A stretch of 46,787 bases of DNA. It comes from an uncultured Collinsella sp. Lineage in GTDB: Bacteria > Actinomycetota > Coriobacteriia > Coriobacteriales > Coriobacteriaceae. The notes beneath the pieces were generated by a model. It was given only the letters and a program-made list of their open reading frames with translations, made no database searches and was not told where the DNA came from. Below are positions 7,444 to 15,876 of the stretch, one piece after another; position 1 is the stretch's first letter; every line of letters begins with the position of its first letter. Location of the stretch: the NCBI GenBank assembly GCA_900546085.1, contig URBS01000002.1, positions 1 through 46,787 of the forward strand, written 5' to 3'. Position numbers and translations under genes: made by a program.

Positions 7444-7731
7444 GTCGCCCCCGACATTAAGGTCCTCAAGGGCCGCGTCGTCTCCGGCGACCAGTTCGTC
7501 TCGCCCGCGGAACAGAAGGAGCGAATCCTCGCGGCCTTCGGCGACCTGTGCTGCGAGATGGAGGGCTGCACCATCGCGCAGGCCTCCTATCTCAACGGCG
7601 TGCCCCTCGTCGTCGTGCGCGCCATCAGCGACAAGCCCTGCGCCGAGGGCCGGGTCGTCGACTACAACACCTTCGAGAAGAAGGCCGCCTGCGACTGCGC
7701 CCGCATCGCCGCGCGCATGGTTAAGCTTTAG
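7444..7731 (+). pseudogene. C-terminal fragment of MTA/SAH nucleosidase
   Basis: The 95-codon segment shows VVSGDQFVSPAEQKERIL, then CCEMEGCTIAQASYLNGVPLVVVRAISDK and a YNTFEKKAA tail. These are signatures of 5'-methylthioadenosine/S-adenosylhomocysteine nucleosidase, including the MEG substrate-binding motif and the catalytic Asp in RAISDK. A full protein is about 230 aa, so the N-terminal 130-odd residues are gone. The upstream sequence is the opposite-strand IS3 remnant. An open frame continues left through the IS in this frame, but that part has no nucleosidase similarity. Function is presumably lost unless a second intact copy exists elsewhere. Confidence 0.8.
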
Positions 7732-7925
7732 GCCCGGCGCGCCGGGGCCCTTTCCAAAGCGAAGTGTCGAGCCGAAGTGTTGAGCGTCGGCCCTGAATGT
7801 TCAATGGCCGTTGTTTTCTGCCCCTCAAGTGGTGGACTTTTCCTCGGAGCTGTTGATTCCCCCCACGCGCCCCCTTCCGTTCTCTGTTCTCCCCTTATAC
7901 TCCTTGTACGAGGAGGTAAGAAGTC

Positions 7926-10667
7926 ATGGACAAGACCACACAGGACAGCTTGGCAAAGAAACCCGTCGACATGAGGGACAGGATTCTCGAGCATCTCGAG
8001 GCCCTCACCTCTGCCGTCTCGCTCGACGACCTTGCCCGTCTGTCCACCTCCGACATCGCCGAGACGCTCATCATCTCCAGGAGCCTGGCGAGCCAGTACC
8101 TCAACGACCTTGTTCGCGCCGGTCTTGTGGTTAAGGTGGCGGGCAGGCCTGTCCGTTATTTTCATCGCCGCGCGTTCCAGAAGCGTTTTCAGGTAAAGCT
8201 CTCTGCAAGCGAGTATGCCTCGCTCGCCGACCTCATCCAGGCGACGGGAATCGCCGATCACCGCGACTTCGCGCGTGCCGTGGGCTTCGACATGAGCCTC
8301 AGCTCCGTTGTCGAGCAGTGCAAGGCTGCGGTTCAGTACCCTCCGTTTGGCCTGCCCATCCTCTTGAGCGGCGGCGTGGGTGTCGGTAAGTCTTTCCTTT
8401 CTCGCCTTGTGTACGAGTACGGCAAGAACCAGGGCTTGCTGTCCCGCGACTCCTCCTATGTGCGCATCGACTGCGCCGGGGTCCCGGACGCCGCCTCGTT
8501 CAACGGGCTTCTTGACGAGTCGATCGCGAAAGCGCGCGGGGGTGTGGTCTTTGTCAACGGCATCGAGGCACTCTCTCCCTCTGCGATGGAGCACTGCCTT
8601 GCGACGGCCCTCGGGCTCGATGCCTCCCAGGATGCGCCGCGCGCTCGCCTCGTTCTTTCGACGACGCTTTCCGCCGATGACCTGAAGGTTTCCTCGGCCT
8701 ACAGCAAAATGCCCATCTGTGCCCGCGTCCCCTCACTCAAGGAGCGGACCCCCGAGGAGCGCGAGGATCTCATCTTGAGCTTCCTGCGCAGCGAGGGGTG
8801 CCGAATCGGTTCTGATGTGAAGATCAGCCGCGGCGCATACCGTTGCCTCGTGAACGCGGACTTTTCCGATAACATCGCCGGCTTGCGCGCCTGCGTGACG
8901 AACTGCTGTGCCAAAGCGTTCCTCAATCGCGAGGGCGACTACGTCGTCGTTCGCCCGTATCTTCTTCCCAGCGGGCTCCTCTCCTCCGCGCAGATCGATC
9001 AACAGCCCGACGATGGCGTTCTGATCGACGCGTCTCTGGATGCCGCCGAGAGCACAGGGCCGGTCGAGCAGGCGCTCGATGCCCTGTGCTCCCTCGATGA
9101 GCGATTCTGCGCCGGGGAGCTCTCTGTCTCCGAGCTTGTCTCGCAAGCTGTCTCCGCTGTGCGCGGCGTTGAGGATCACTTGATCTTCGACCACGGCGTC
9201 GCCTCCTCGAGGTCGCGCGCCTTCGAGCGCGTCGTGGGCGCGGTCCTTGCCGACGCAGGCTCTTCTTATGGCATCGAGCTTTCGAGGAAGGTCGCTTTTC
9301 TACTGGCCCAGGAGATTTGCCTGCAGTTGTGGCCGGGTATCGGCCTGGCTAAGCGAAAGTCTGCCTGTGCGGAGCAAATCTCCCATCTCCTCGGTGCCGT
9401 GACCTCCGAATTGCCGTTTGCCTCGAGTGTCTCCGATCAGGTCGCCGCAGACGTGGAAGGGGCGCTGGGAATCTCGCTCGATCACTTCACGAAGACGCTT
9501 CTGACGCTGTGCGTCGCATCGGAGTCTCGCGATGCGAAGGCCCTTCGGACGCTCTGCGTCATCTTGTCCCACGGCTACTCAACGGCGACGAGCATCGCCG
9601 ACGCGGCGAACCGTATGCTCGGCATGCATGTGTACGAGGCTGTCGACATGCCCTACGACCAGCAGCTGAAGGACATCGTCGGTCCGCTCCAGCGCCTCGT
9701 CGACCGCCATTCCTACTGCACCGGGGTCGTGTTCCTCGTCGACATGGGCTCCTTGGAGGAGGCCTATAAGGCCCTCGAGAACGTTACCGACTCCACTATC
9801 GGCGTGGTGAACAACGTCTCTACCGGTCTTGCGCTCGAGATCGGGGTCGGGCTGCTCGGCGGCAAGTCCATCGCCGAGGTTCTTGGCGATGCGACCGCCG
9901 CGTGCGTGACGCACTGCAAGGTGATCGAGCGCGTCAACCGTGAGGACGCCATCGTCTTCTGCTCCGAGTCCGGGGTCGACGCCGCGGAGAGGATACGCCA
10001 GCTCGTCTCGCAGAGCCTCCCGCGCACCATAGGCGCGCGCCTGCTCACGAGGCCCTTCAAGCAGCTCGTCGCGAACGGGTCGAACGACGCCGTTTTCTCC
10101 GAGCACCGCGTCTGCGCCGTCATCGGCACGGGAGACCCCGGGGTCGCCTCCGTCCCCTTCGTCGCCCTCGAGGACATCATGTCGACGGCGTCCGCCTCTA
10201 AGGTTGATGCCGTGTTCGGCAGGTGGCTTGACGCTTCCGAGCTCTCTTCTTTCCACGAGAAGCTGCTCTCGAACATGACGCTGCAGAACGTCATCCGCTC
10301 CATCACCATCCTCGACCCGGAGCGGCTATTCCATGAGATCGAGAGCGCCGTGCACGAGCTTCAGCGCAGGACAGGCGAGAAGATCGGCAGCAACGCCATC
10401 ATTGGGCTCTACGTTCACCTCTGCTGTCTCGTCGAGCGCCTTGTTACCAGAAACCCCATTGAGACCTACGTTGGCCAGGACCGCTTCGAGGAGGAACGCG
10501 CCGATTTCATCGAGTCCTTCAGGCAGAGCTTCTCGAGCATCTCGACGCGCTATCGCGTAGAGGTTCCCGTAAGCGAGATCGCATATGTCTTCGACTACAT
10601 AAGCGTGAGCGCCGCCCCGGCGCGAGAAGAGCGCCTCGGCTCCTCGGACCTCCTGCTCGACGAGTGA
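7926..10667 (+). CDS. LevR-type PRD/EIIA transcriptional regulator with degenerate AAA+ domain
   Basis: The 913-aa protein follows the LevR plan: a helix-turn-helix region (about 15-75), an AAA+ module, a PRD, an EIIA-Man-like domain and a C-terminal PRD. Walker A is intact (GGVGVGKS, 149-156). Walker B is VVFVNGIE (207-214), so the usual Asp-Glu is Asn211-Gly212. No GAFTGA loop lies between them, though that loop is needed to contact sigma-54. The EIIA-like site SHGYSTATSIADAANRML places a phospho-acceptor histidine at 549, and the PRD2 histidine is at about 831 (YVHLCC). It lies directly upstream of the mannose-class PTS operon and probably controls it through PTS phosphorylation. The AAA+ changes suggest activation or repression without sigma-54. 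The start follows GAGGAGG. Confidence 0.85.
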   Translation: MDKTTQDSLAKKPVDMRDRILEHLEALTSAVSLDDLARLSTSDIAETLIISRSLASQYLNDLVRAGLVVKVAGRPVRYFHRRAFQKRFQVKLSASEYASLADLIQATGIADHRDFARAVGFDMSLSSVVEQCKAAVQYPPFGLPILLSGGVGVGKSFLSRLVYEYGKNQGLLSRDSSYVRIDCAGVPDAASFNGLLDESIAKARGGVVFVNGIEALSPSAMEHCLATALGLDASQDAPRARLVLSTTLSADDLKVSSAYSKMPICARVPSLKERTPEEREDLILSFLRSEGCRIGSDVKISRGAYRCLVNADFSDNIAGLRACVTNCCAKAFLNREGDYVVVRPYLLPSGLLSSAQIDQQPDDGVLIDASLDAAESTGPVEQALDALCSLDERFCAGELSVSELVSQAVSAVRGVEDHLIFDHGVASSRSRAFERVVGAVLADAGSSYGIELSRKVAFLLAQEICLQLWPGIGLAKRKSACAEQISHLLGAVTSELPFASSVSDQVAADVEGALGISLDHFTKTLLTLCVASESRDAKALRTLCVILSHGYSTATSIADAANRMLGMHVYEAVDMPYDQQLKDIVGPLQRLVDRHSYCTGVVFLVDMGSLEEAYKALENVTDSTIGVVNNVSTGLALEIGVGLLGGKSIAEVLGDATAACVTHCKVIERVNREDAIVFCSESGVDAAERIRQLVSQSLPRTIGARLLTRPFKQLVANGSNDAVFSEHRVCAVIGTGDPGVASVPFVALEDIMSTASASKVDAVFGRWLDASELSSFHEKLLSNMTLQNVIRSITILDPERLFHEIESAVHELQRRTGEKIGSNAIIGLYVHLCCLVERLVTRNPIETYVGQDRFEEERADFIESFRQSFSSISTRYRVEVPVSEIAYVFDYISVSAAPAREERLGSSDLLLDE

Positions 10668-10790
10668 CCTTCCCCGCGCCGCCGCAAGCTGACCGCGCGT
10701 CCTCAATAATCCGATAACCCCTTGCCCGGCGCGAATCCGGATAGCGCCGAGGCAGTACCGAACGCAAAACTTCATTTGATAGGAGCAAAC

Positions 10791-11264
10791 ATGAGTGTTG
10801 TTATGGCACGAATCGACAATCGCCTGCTTCACGGCATCATCGTGACGCAGTGGGCCCCGGTGTCGGGCGCGACCCGAGTCATGGTCATCGACGACAAGGT
10901 CGCCGGCGACGAGGTCCTGAAGTCCACCATGAGGATGGCGCGCCCCGCGGGCATGGCCGTTTCGATCATCTCCGAGCAGACCGCGCTCAAGAACTTCGCC
11001 GCGGGCAAGTACGACCGCGAGAAGGTCTTCGTCATCGCCAAGGAGCCCGAGACGATGCTTCGCCTGGTCGAGTCGGGCGTCGAGCTCCCGTCGCTGGTCG
11101 TCGGCGGCTCGCTCGTCAAGGAGGACGGCATCCAGCTCACCCAGCGCGCCTACGCCTCCGCCGAGAACGTCCAGAGCTACAAGGCGCTCATCGCCCGTGG
11201 CGTCAAGGTGACGGCCCAGTTCGTGCCCGCCGACAAGCCCGTCTCCGTCGCAGACCTCATCTAA
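10791..11264 (+). CDS. PTS mannose-class IIB component
   Basis: Cytoplasmic phosphotransfer protein that takes phosphate from IIA and passes it to the incoming sugar. The 157-aa product opens with ARIDNRLLHGIIVTQW, in which His14 is the conserved phosphorylated histidine of the mannose/fructose/sorbose class. The start chosen is the ATG after TAGGAG; an earlier in-frame ATG at 10722 lacks a ribosome site. It is the first gene of a IIB-IIC-IID-IIA-glycosidase run. Separate IIA and IIB proteins resemble the levan/fructose type. Substrate is not fixed by IIB sequence. Confidence 0.93.
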   Translation: MSVVMARIDNRLLHGIIVTQWAPVSGATRVMVIDDKVAGDEVLKSTMRMARPAGMAVSIISEQTALKNFAAGKYDREKVFVIAKEPETMLRLVESGVELPSLVVGGSLVKEDGIQLTQRAYASAENVQSYKALIARGVKVTAQFVPADKPVSVADLI

Positions 11265-11273
11265 GGGGGAAAT

Positions 11274-12059
11274 ATGGTCAACTTCACTATCCTGCAGGTC
11301 GTCCTTTTGACCCTGCTGGCCTTCATCAAGCACGTGGACTACTACGGCATCCCGATGATCTTCGTCAATTACGCCGTTTTCTGGGGCCTCATCACCGGAG
11401 TCGTCATGGGCGACTGGAAGACCGGCCTTGTCATCGGCGGCACCATTCAGCTCATGCAGCTCGGCGTCGCGGGCTTCGGCGGCTCCTCCATTCCCGACTA
11501 CGGCACGATGGCCATCATCGCCACCGCCTACGGCGTGACCCTGGGCTCCGACACGGGCCTCGCCATCGGCCTGCCGGTCGGCATGCTCGGCATCCAGCTC
11601 GACGTCGTCGCCAAGATCCTCAACGGCTTTGTCGTCGAGAAGTCCCAGAAGTTCTGCAACGAGGGTAAGTTCAATCAGATGAACGCCATCCTGTGGGTCT
11701 GCCCCGCGCTCTTCGGCCTGTGCGCCGCCCTGCCCGTCTTTGTCTCCGTGACGCTCGGCCAGCCCGCCGTCAACTGGCTCCTCGAGGTCATGCCCCAGTG
11801 GTTCCTCTCCGGCCTCACCCTCGCCGGCAAGATGCTCCCGGCCGTCGGTATCGCCATGCTGCTCCGCTACATGCCAACCGCCAAGTACTTCCAGTACCTG
11901 CTCGCCGGCTTCTTCCTCTCGGCCTTCCTGAACGTGCCCATCATCGGCGCCGCCATCGTCGGCGTTGCCCTCGCGATTGCGTTCTACCAGCGTGCCGAGA
12001 GGGACACCGAGCTCGCCGCCCACGCTTCCGCAGACGCCTTCATCGGAGAGGATGAGTAA
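11274..12059 (+). CDS. PTS mannose-class IIC component
   Basis: Membrane transporter subunit of the mannose-class PTS. The 261-aa protein is strongly hydrophobic, with many predicted helices. It carries the typical family pattern of GTIQLMQLGVAGFGGSSIPDYG and a TGLAIGLPVGMLG segment. The start follows AAGGGGGAA 9 nt after the IIB stop. The short polar tail (ERDTELAAHASADAF) ends just before IID, 2 nt downstream, so the genes are coupled. It forms the sugar channel together with IID. Confidence 0.93.
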   Translation: MVNFTILQVVLLTLLAFIKHVDYYGIPMIFVNYAVFWGLITGVVMGDWKTGLVIGGTIQLMQLGVAGFGGSSIPDYGTMAIIATAYGVTLGSDTGLAIGLPVGMLGIQLDVVAKILNGFVVEKSQKFCNEGKFNQMNAILWVCPALFGLCAALPVFVSVTLGQPAVNWLLEVMPQWFLSGLTLAGKMLPAVGIAMLLRYMPTAKYFQYLLAGFFLSAFLNVPIIGAAIVGVALAIAFYQRAERDTELAAHASADAFIGEDE

Positions 12060-12061
12060 CC

Positions 12062-12895
12062 ATGGAAAACGAGAACATCACCGCCGTCGCCGAGGGCAAG
12101 CCCTCCGGCTACAAGGTCACCAAGAAGGACCTGCGCAACGCGAACTGGCGCTGGCTCATGAGCGTGTGCACCTTCAACTACCAGACCCAGCAGGGCGCCT
12201 CAGTCGCCTACGCCCTCTCGCCGGTCCTGAGGAAGATCTACACGAACGACGAGGACTATAAGCAAGCGCTCAACAACCACTTCCGCTACTACAACACCCA
12301 GCCTTGGCTCGCCGCCATCATCCTTGGCGCCTGCGTGGCCATGGAGGAGCGCGACGGCCTAGCGGCGGCGGACGCCGTCCAAGACCTGAAGATCGGCACC
12401 ATGGGACCGCTCGCCGGCGTTGGCGACTCCCTGCTCATGACCATGATCCCGACCATCATGGGCTCCATCGCCGCCTACATGGCCATCGAGGGCAACCCCG
12501 TGGGAGCCGGCATCTGGTTCGCGCTCATCCTGGCCATCTTCTGGGTCCGCATGCACGCCCTCGAGTTCGGCTACAAGCAGGGCGTGAAGCTCGTCACCGA
12601 CTTCAGCGAGAAGCTTCCCAACCTCACTGCCGCCGCCTCCGTGCTCGGCCTCACCGTGGTCGGCTGCCTCATCGCCTCGGTCATCGGCGTCACCTGCCCG
12701 ATTAGCTTCAGCTTCGGCGACGTCGCGATGGAGATTCAGCCGCTGCTCGACAAGATCCTGCCTGCCATGATCCCCGCCGCCATCACGGGAAGCGCGTATT
12801 ACCTTCTTACCAAGAAGAACGCGAGCATGACGGCCCTCATCCTCGTGGTGATCGTCCTCGCGATGGTCGCCTCCGCTGCCGGCATCCTCGCCTAG
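12062..12895 (+). CDS. PTS mannose-class IID component
   Basis: Second membrane subunit of the mannose-class PTS. The 277-aa product shows the IID hallmarks: the N-terminal LRNANWRWLMSVCTFNYQ, HFRYYNTQPWLAAIILGA and the DLKIGTMGPLAGVGDSLL region, followed by C-terminal hydrophobic helices. GAGAGGAT lies upstream inside the IIC end. It is followed 26 nt later by the IIA gene. Confidence 0.93.
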   Translation: MENENITAVAEGKPSGYKVTKKDLRNANWRWLMSVCTFNYQTQQGASVAYALSPVLRKIYTNDEDYKQALNNHFRYYNTQPWLAAIILGACVAMEERDGLAAADAVQDLKIGTMGPLAGVGDSLLMTMIPTIMGSIAAYMAIEGNPVGAGIWFALILAIFWVRMHALEFGYKQGVKLVTDFSEKLPNLTAAASVLGLTVVGCLIASVIGVTCPISFSFGDVAMEIQPLLDKILPAMIPAAITGSAYYLLTKKNASMTALILVVIVLAMVASAAGILA

Positions 12896-12921
12896 CTTCG
12901 ACCCAAGAGATTGGTGAATCA

Positions 12922-13320
12922 ATGAGAAAGATAGTTGTGGCGAGCCATTCCCTTCTCGCCCAGGGCTTCAAGGACACCCTCGAGTTCCTTACGGGTAAGG
13001 GCGACGCCGTCAACGCCGTGTGCGCCTACGTGAACGACAACGGCGAGGGGCTCGACGCGGCGGTCGAGGCGGCTCTTTCGGGCACTGACGAGGTCGTCGT
13101 CCTCACCGACGCGTACGGCGGCAGCGTGAACCAGCGCTTTTCCCGCTTCGCCTCCGACCGGATCCACGTGATCGCGGGTGTCAACCTCCCGCTCGCCATG
13201 ACGGTCGCGCTCGCGCGCCCCGACGAGAAACTCGACTTCGACGCCCTCGTCAACGAGGCGCGCCAGCAGATCATCTACGTGAACGGTGCCAGTTCCGCCG
13301 AGTGCGACGACGACGAATAG
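12922..13320 (+). CDS. PTS mannose-class IIA component
   Basis: Soluble phosphocarrier that accepts phosphate from HPr. The 132-aa protein starts MRKIVVASHSLLAQGFKDTL, with His9 the expected phosphorylation site, and has a VVVLTDAYGGSVNQ segment typical of the fold. The tail is acidic (ECDDDE). Being a separate polypeptide rather than an IIAB fusion matches sorbose/levan-type systems. It ends 12 nt before the GH172 gene, whose ribosome site GAGGAGG sits just after the IIA stop. Confidence 0.92.
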   Translation: MRKIVVASHSLLAQGFKDTLEFLTGKGDAVNAVCAYVNDNGEGLDAAVEAALSGTDEVVVLTDAYGGSVNQRFSRFASDRIHVIAGVNLPLAMTVALARPDEKLDFDALVNEARQQIIYVNGASSAECDDDE

Positions 13321-13332
13321 AGGAGGTCGACG

Positions 13333-14457
13333 ATGAGAGAGTTCCTTAAGGACGTGTGGATGCACGGCGGTGAGGAAAGCCGCGCCATCACCCCCGAGAA
13401 CATCACGGGCGAGAAGGGCCGCGCCGCCATGTCGGCCAGCCACCTCGGCGTCGGCCGCAAGGGCTCGTGCTGCGTGCCCCTTGAGTCCGGCGAGACCATC
13501 ACGCTCGCGGACATCGAGGGCCCCGGCATCATCCGCCACATCTGGATGACCGTCCCCGACAAGACCGCCGCTGGCAGCTTCGTCATGCGTGACCTCGTGC
13601 TGCGCTTCTACTGGGACGACGAGGAGACCCCCTCGGTCGAGTGCCCTGTCGGCGACTTCTTCTGCAACGGCTTCGGTGAGCGCGCCATCGTCAACTCGAT
13701 GCCCATCTGCGTGAACCCGACGGGCGGCATGAACTGCTACTTCGAGATGCCCTTCAGGAAGCACGCCAAGGTCACGCTTACGAGCGAGCACCCCGGGTTC
13801 ATTAAGTACATCTTCTACACGTTCAACTACGCGCTCACCGACGTGCCGGACGACGCCATGTACTTCCACGCCCGCTTTAACCGCGAGCGCAGCACCCGCA
13901 GGGGCGTCGACTACACCGTGCTCGACGGCGTGCGCGGCAAGGGCTACTACGTCGGCACCTACATGGCCCTGTGCGCCCTGGAGCGCTATTGGTGGGGCGA
14001 GGGCGAGATGAAGTTCTTCCTCGACGGCGACGAGGAGTTCCCCACGGTCACCTCGACGGGAGCCGAGGACTACTTCGGCGGTGCCTGGGCCTTCCTCGAC
14101 AGGCCGCCCCACGCGCTGCCCGAGGCGCAGTGCTTCAACACGCTGTTCGCCGGCTACCCGTACCGCTCGACGCGCGACGCCACGCGCGACCGCTTCAGCG
14201 CGGGCAAGCCGAACCCGAATCCGATGCTCGCGACTAACGACGACGCGCTGCCCAGGCACGGCCTCTACAGGTGGCACCTTCCCGACCCGATCTCGTTCAA
14301 GGAGGACCTGCGCGTGACGTTCCAGGACCTCGGCAACGACGACATCAAGCTCTACGAGCGCGAGGACGACATCTCCACCGTCGCCTACTGGTACCAAAGC
14401 GAGCCGCACGCCGTGCTCGCCCCGTTTGCCGCGAGGCAGGACCGCGTGCCCAGGTAG
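13333..14457 (+). CDS. GH172 (DUF2961) family glycoside hydrolase
   Basis: The 374-aa protein has the family pattern: DIEGPGIIRHIWMT near the N terminus, PVGDFFCNGFG, and the hallmark STGAEDYFGGAW, whose Glu245 is a likely catalytic carboxylate. GH172 includes difructose dianhydride I synthase/hydrolase (alpha-fructofuranosidase) and alpha-D-arabinofuranosidases. No signal peptide is visible, so it should act in the cytoplasm on imported substrate. It is the last gene of the PTS run and precedes a fructokinase. An intracellular fructose-containing disaccharide, perhaps phosphorylated by the PTS, is the best substrate guess. Arabinofuranoside or another furanoside remains possible. Confidence 0.8.
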   Translation: MREFLKDVWMHGGEESRAITPENITGEKGRAAMSASHLGVGRKGSCCVPLESGETITLADIEGPGIIRHIWMTVPDKTAAGSFVMRDLVLRFYWDDEETPSVECPVGDFFCNGFGERAIVNSMPICVNPTGGMNCYFEMPFRKHAKVTLTSEHPGFIKYIFYTFNYALTDVPDDAMYFHARFNRERSTRRGVDYTVLDGVRGKGYYVGTYMALCALERYWWGEGEMKFFLDGDEEFPTVTSTGAEDYFGGAWAFLDRPPHALPEAQCFNTLFAGYPYRSTRDATRDRFSAGKPNPNPMLATNDDALPRHGLYRWHLPDPISFKEDLRVTFQDLGNDDIKLYEREDDISTVAYWYQSEPHAVLAPFAARQDRVPR

Positions 14458-14484
14458 GGTCGCCTCGAAACAAGCCAACGTTAT

Positions 14485-14522
14485 GGGCGCCCGCGGTTGA
14501 CCATGACTGCGGGCGTCCCTTT
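14485..14522 (+). terminator. Hairpin between the GH172 and fructokinase genes
   Basis: Arms GGGCGCCCGC (14485-14494) and GCGGGCGTCCC (14509-14519) are followed by TTTGT. It resembles a weak intrinsic terminator or attenuator. The fructokinase ribosome site (AAGGAGG) begins a few bases later, so partial read-through would lower kinase expression relative to the PTS. Confidence 0.65.
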
Positions 14523-14536
14523 GTAAGGAGGATCAC

Positions 14537-15421
14537 ATGAGCGAAAAGCAAATGAGGCTCGGCGCCCTCGAAGCCGGCGGGACCAAGATGGTCTGTGCCG
14601 TGGTGTCCGGCGACGGCGAGGTCCTCGACCGTATGGAGACCCCGACGCTTACGCCCGCCGAGACCGTCCCGCAGATGATCGAGTGGTTCACCGCCCGCGA
14701 TGTGGACGCGTTGGGCATCGGCGCCTTCGGCCCGACCTGCGTCGACCCCAACGACGAGCGCTACGGCTCCATCCTCCAGACGCCCAAGCTCGCGTGGCGA
14801 GGCCATGGTCTTCGCGCCGCGTTCGCCGACGACCTCGGGATTCCGGTGGCCTACGACACGGACGTTAACGTTGCCTGCCTCGGCGAAGTGGTCTTCGGCT
14901 GCTGCAAGGGGCTCGAGGACGCCGTCTACGTGACCATCGGCACCGGCGTGGGCGCGGGCGTCATGTGCGCGGGCAGACTCCTTCACGGTATGCTGCACCC
15001 CGAGGCCGGTCACATGCTGGTAAGGACCCGTCCCACCGAGGAGGGACGCTGCGTCTGCCCGAGCCACGCGAGCTGTCTCGAGGGGCTCGCCTCCGGCCCC
15101 GCCATCGCCGCGCGCTGGGGAAAGCCCGCGGCCGAGCTCGCGGACAACGATGAGGTGTGGGCGCTCGAGGGGGATTATCTGGGGCAGATGTGCGCGAACC
15201 TCGTGCTCATGTACTCGCCTCGCCGCATCGTCCTCGGCGGCGGCGTGATGCACCAGGAGCAGCTCTACGGCATCGTCCGCAAGAAGACCCTCGAATATCT
15301 GGGTGGCTACATCCAGACCGCCGAGCTTAAGGACATGGAGAGCTACATCTGCGCCCCGGGCTGCGGCGGCGACCAAGGAATCCTCGGCGCGGCCGAGCTG
15401 GCAAGAAGGGCGCTCGCGTAA
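14537..15421 (+). CDS. ROK-family fructokinase
   Basis: ATP-dependent sugar kinase of 294 aa. The N-terminal LGALEAGGTKMVCAV is the ROK phosphate-binding loop as seen in fructokinases, and TIGTGVGAGVMCAGRL is the second glycine-rich motif. HPEAGHMLV and the CVCPSHASCLEGLASGPAIAARW stretch (the fructokinase form of the zinc-binding region) fit fructokinase (EC 2.7.1.4) better than glucokinase. It starts after AAGGAGG and lies behind the GH172 gene. Its likely job is to phosphorylate the free fructose released by the glycosidase. Mannose or another hexose is possible. Confidence 0.85.
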   Translation: MSEKQMRLGALEAGGTKMVCAVVSGDGEVLDRMETPTLTPAETVPQMIEWFTARDVDALGIGAFGPTCVDPNDERYGSILQTPKLAWRGHGLRAAFADDLGIPVAYDTDVNVACLGEVVFGCCKGLEDAVYVTIGTGVGAGVMCAGRLLHGMLHPEAGHMLVRTRPTEEGRCVCPSHASCLEGLASGPAIAARWGKPAAELADNDEVWALEGDYLGQMCANLVLMYSPRRIVLGGGVMHQEQLYGIVRKKTLEYLGGYIQTAELKDMESYICAPGCGGDQGILGAAELARRALA

Positions 15422-15453
15422 CTTGCGCTCTCTCCGCCATACAACGCGTTAAG

Positions 15454-15503
15454 AAAAGACGAGCGCTTCTTGCCAATTGAGCGGCAAGAAGTGCTCGTCT
15501 TTT
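15454..15503 (+). terminator. Strong terminator after the fructokinase gene
   Basis: A 21-bp stem with one G-T wobble pairs 15454-15474 with 15483-15503. The arms begin AAAAGACGAGC and end GCTCGTCTTTT, so the A- and T-rich ends allow termination in both directions. It closes the PTS/GH172/ROK locus and could also end the DegV-like remnant on the opposite strand. Confidence 0.9.
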
Positions 15504-15536
15504 GCATTTGTTTTTGGGCAGGACGCCCCGCCTCCG

Positions 15537-15779
15537 CTAGAGTCCCTGGACCGCCACACCCACGAGGTTTGGACCGGTGTGGACAAGAAGCGCGGGGCTG
15601 ATGTCGGAGCGGACGACCTCCACCGCGTTGGCCACGCGCTCGCACAGGGCCTGCTCCATACGGTCGTAGAGGTCGGCGTGGGCCGAGGTGCGGCTCGCGG
15701 CAAAGCGCACCTTGGGGTGCTTCTCGACGATGGCGGCGATGAGCTTGACCTCGGTGCGATGCGGTGCTTGCACAGCCAT
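15537..15779 (-). pseudogene. C-terminal DegV-like (EDD fold) fragment
   Basis: An 80-codon reading ends with RSDISPALLVHTGPNLVGVAVQ, which resembles the C terminus of DegV-family fatty-acid-binding proteins (typical ending: GPVxGxHTGPGxxG). The upstream part includes EKHPKVRFAASRTSAHADLYDR. A full DegV protein is about 280 aa, so most of it is missing and no ribosome site precedes the first ATG. The assignment rests on a short motif and could be wrong. The fragment lies between two terminators, consistent with a dead gene remnant. Confidence 0.45.
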
Positions 15780-15822
15780 TTCGTGTGCGCGAGGCTGTTG
15801 GCTTTCTGGGCCACAGCAATCA

Positions 15823-15876
15823 CCTTCCCCCTAGTATGATGACCTGAACAATCCTCATGCTAGGGGGAAGGTTTTT
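15823..15876. terminator. Bidirectional terminator-like hairpin
   Basis: CCTTCCCCCTAG (15823-15834) pairs with CTAGGGGGAAGG (15860-15871). ATGA and TCAT extend the stem after one mismatch, and a run of five T follows on the + strand. The lower arm is preceded by GCAATCA on the + strand, so minus-strand termination is weaker. It follows no intact gene. Confidence 0.7.

Noticed and set aside
10668..10790. A sigma-54 (-12/-24) promoter before the PTS operon
   Set aside because: No TGGC-N8-TGC-type element is visible, and the regulator lacks the GAFTGA loop.
10326..14478. Long minus-strand frames across the PTS and GH172 genes
   Set aside because: Same GC-driven shadow effect; they lack ribosome sites and recognisable domains and oppose a coherent operon.
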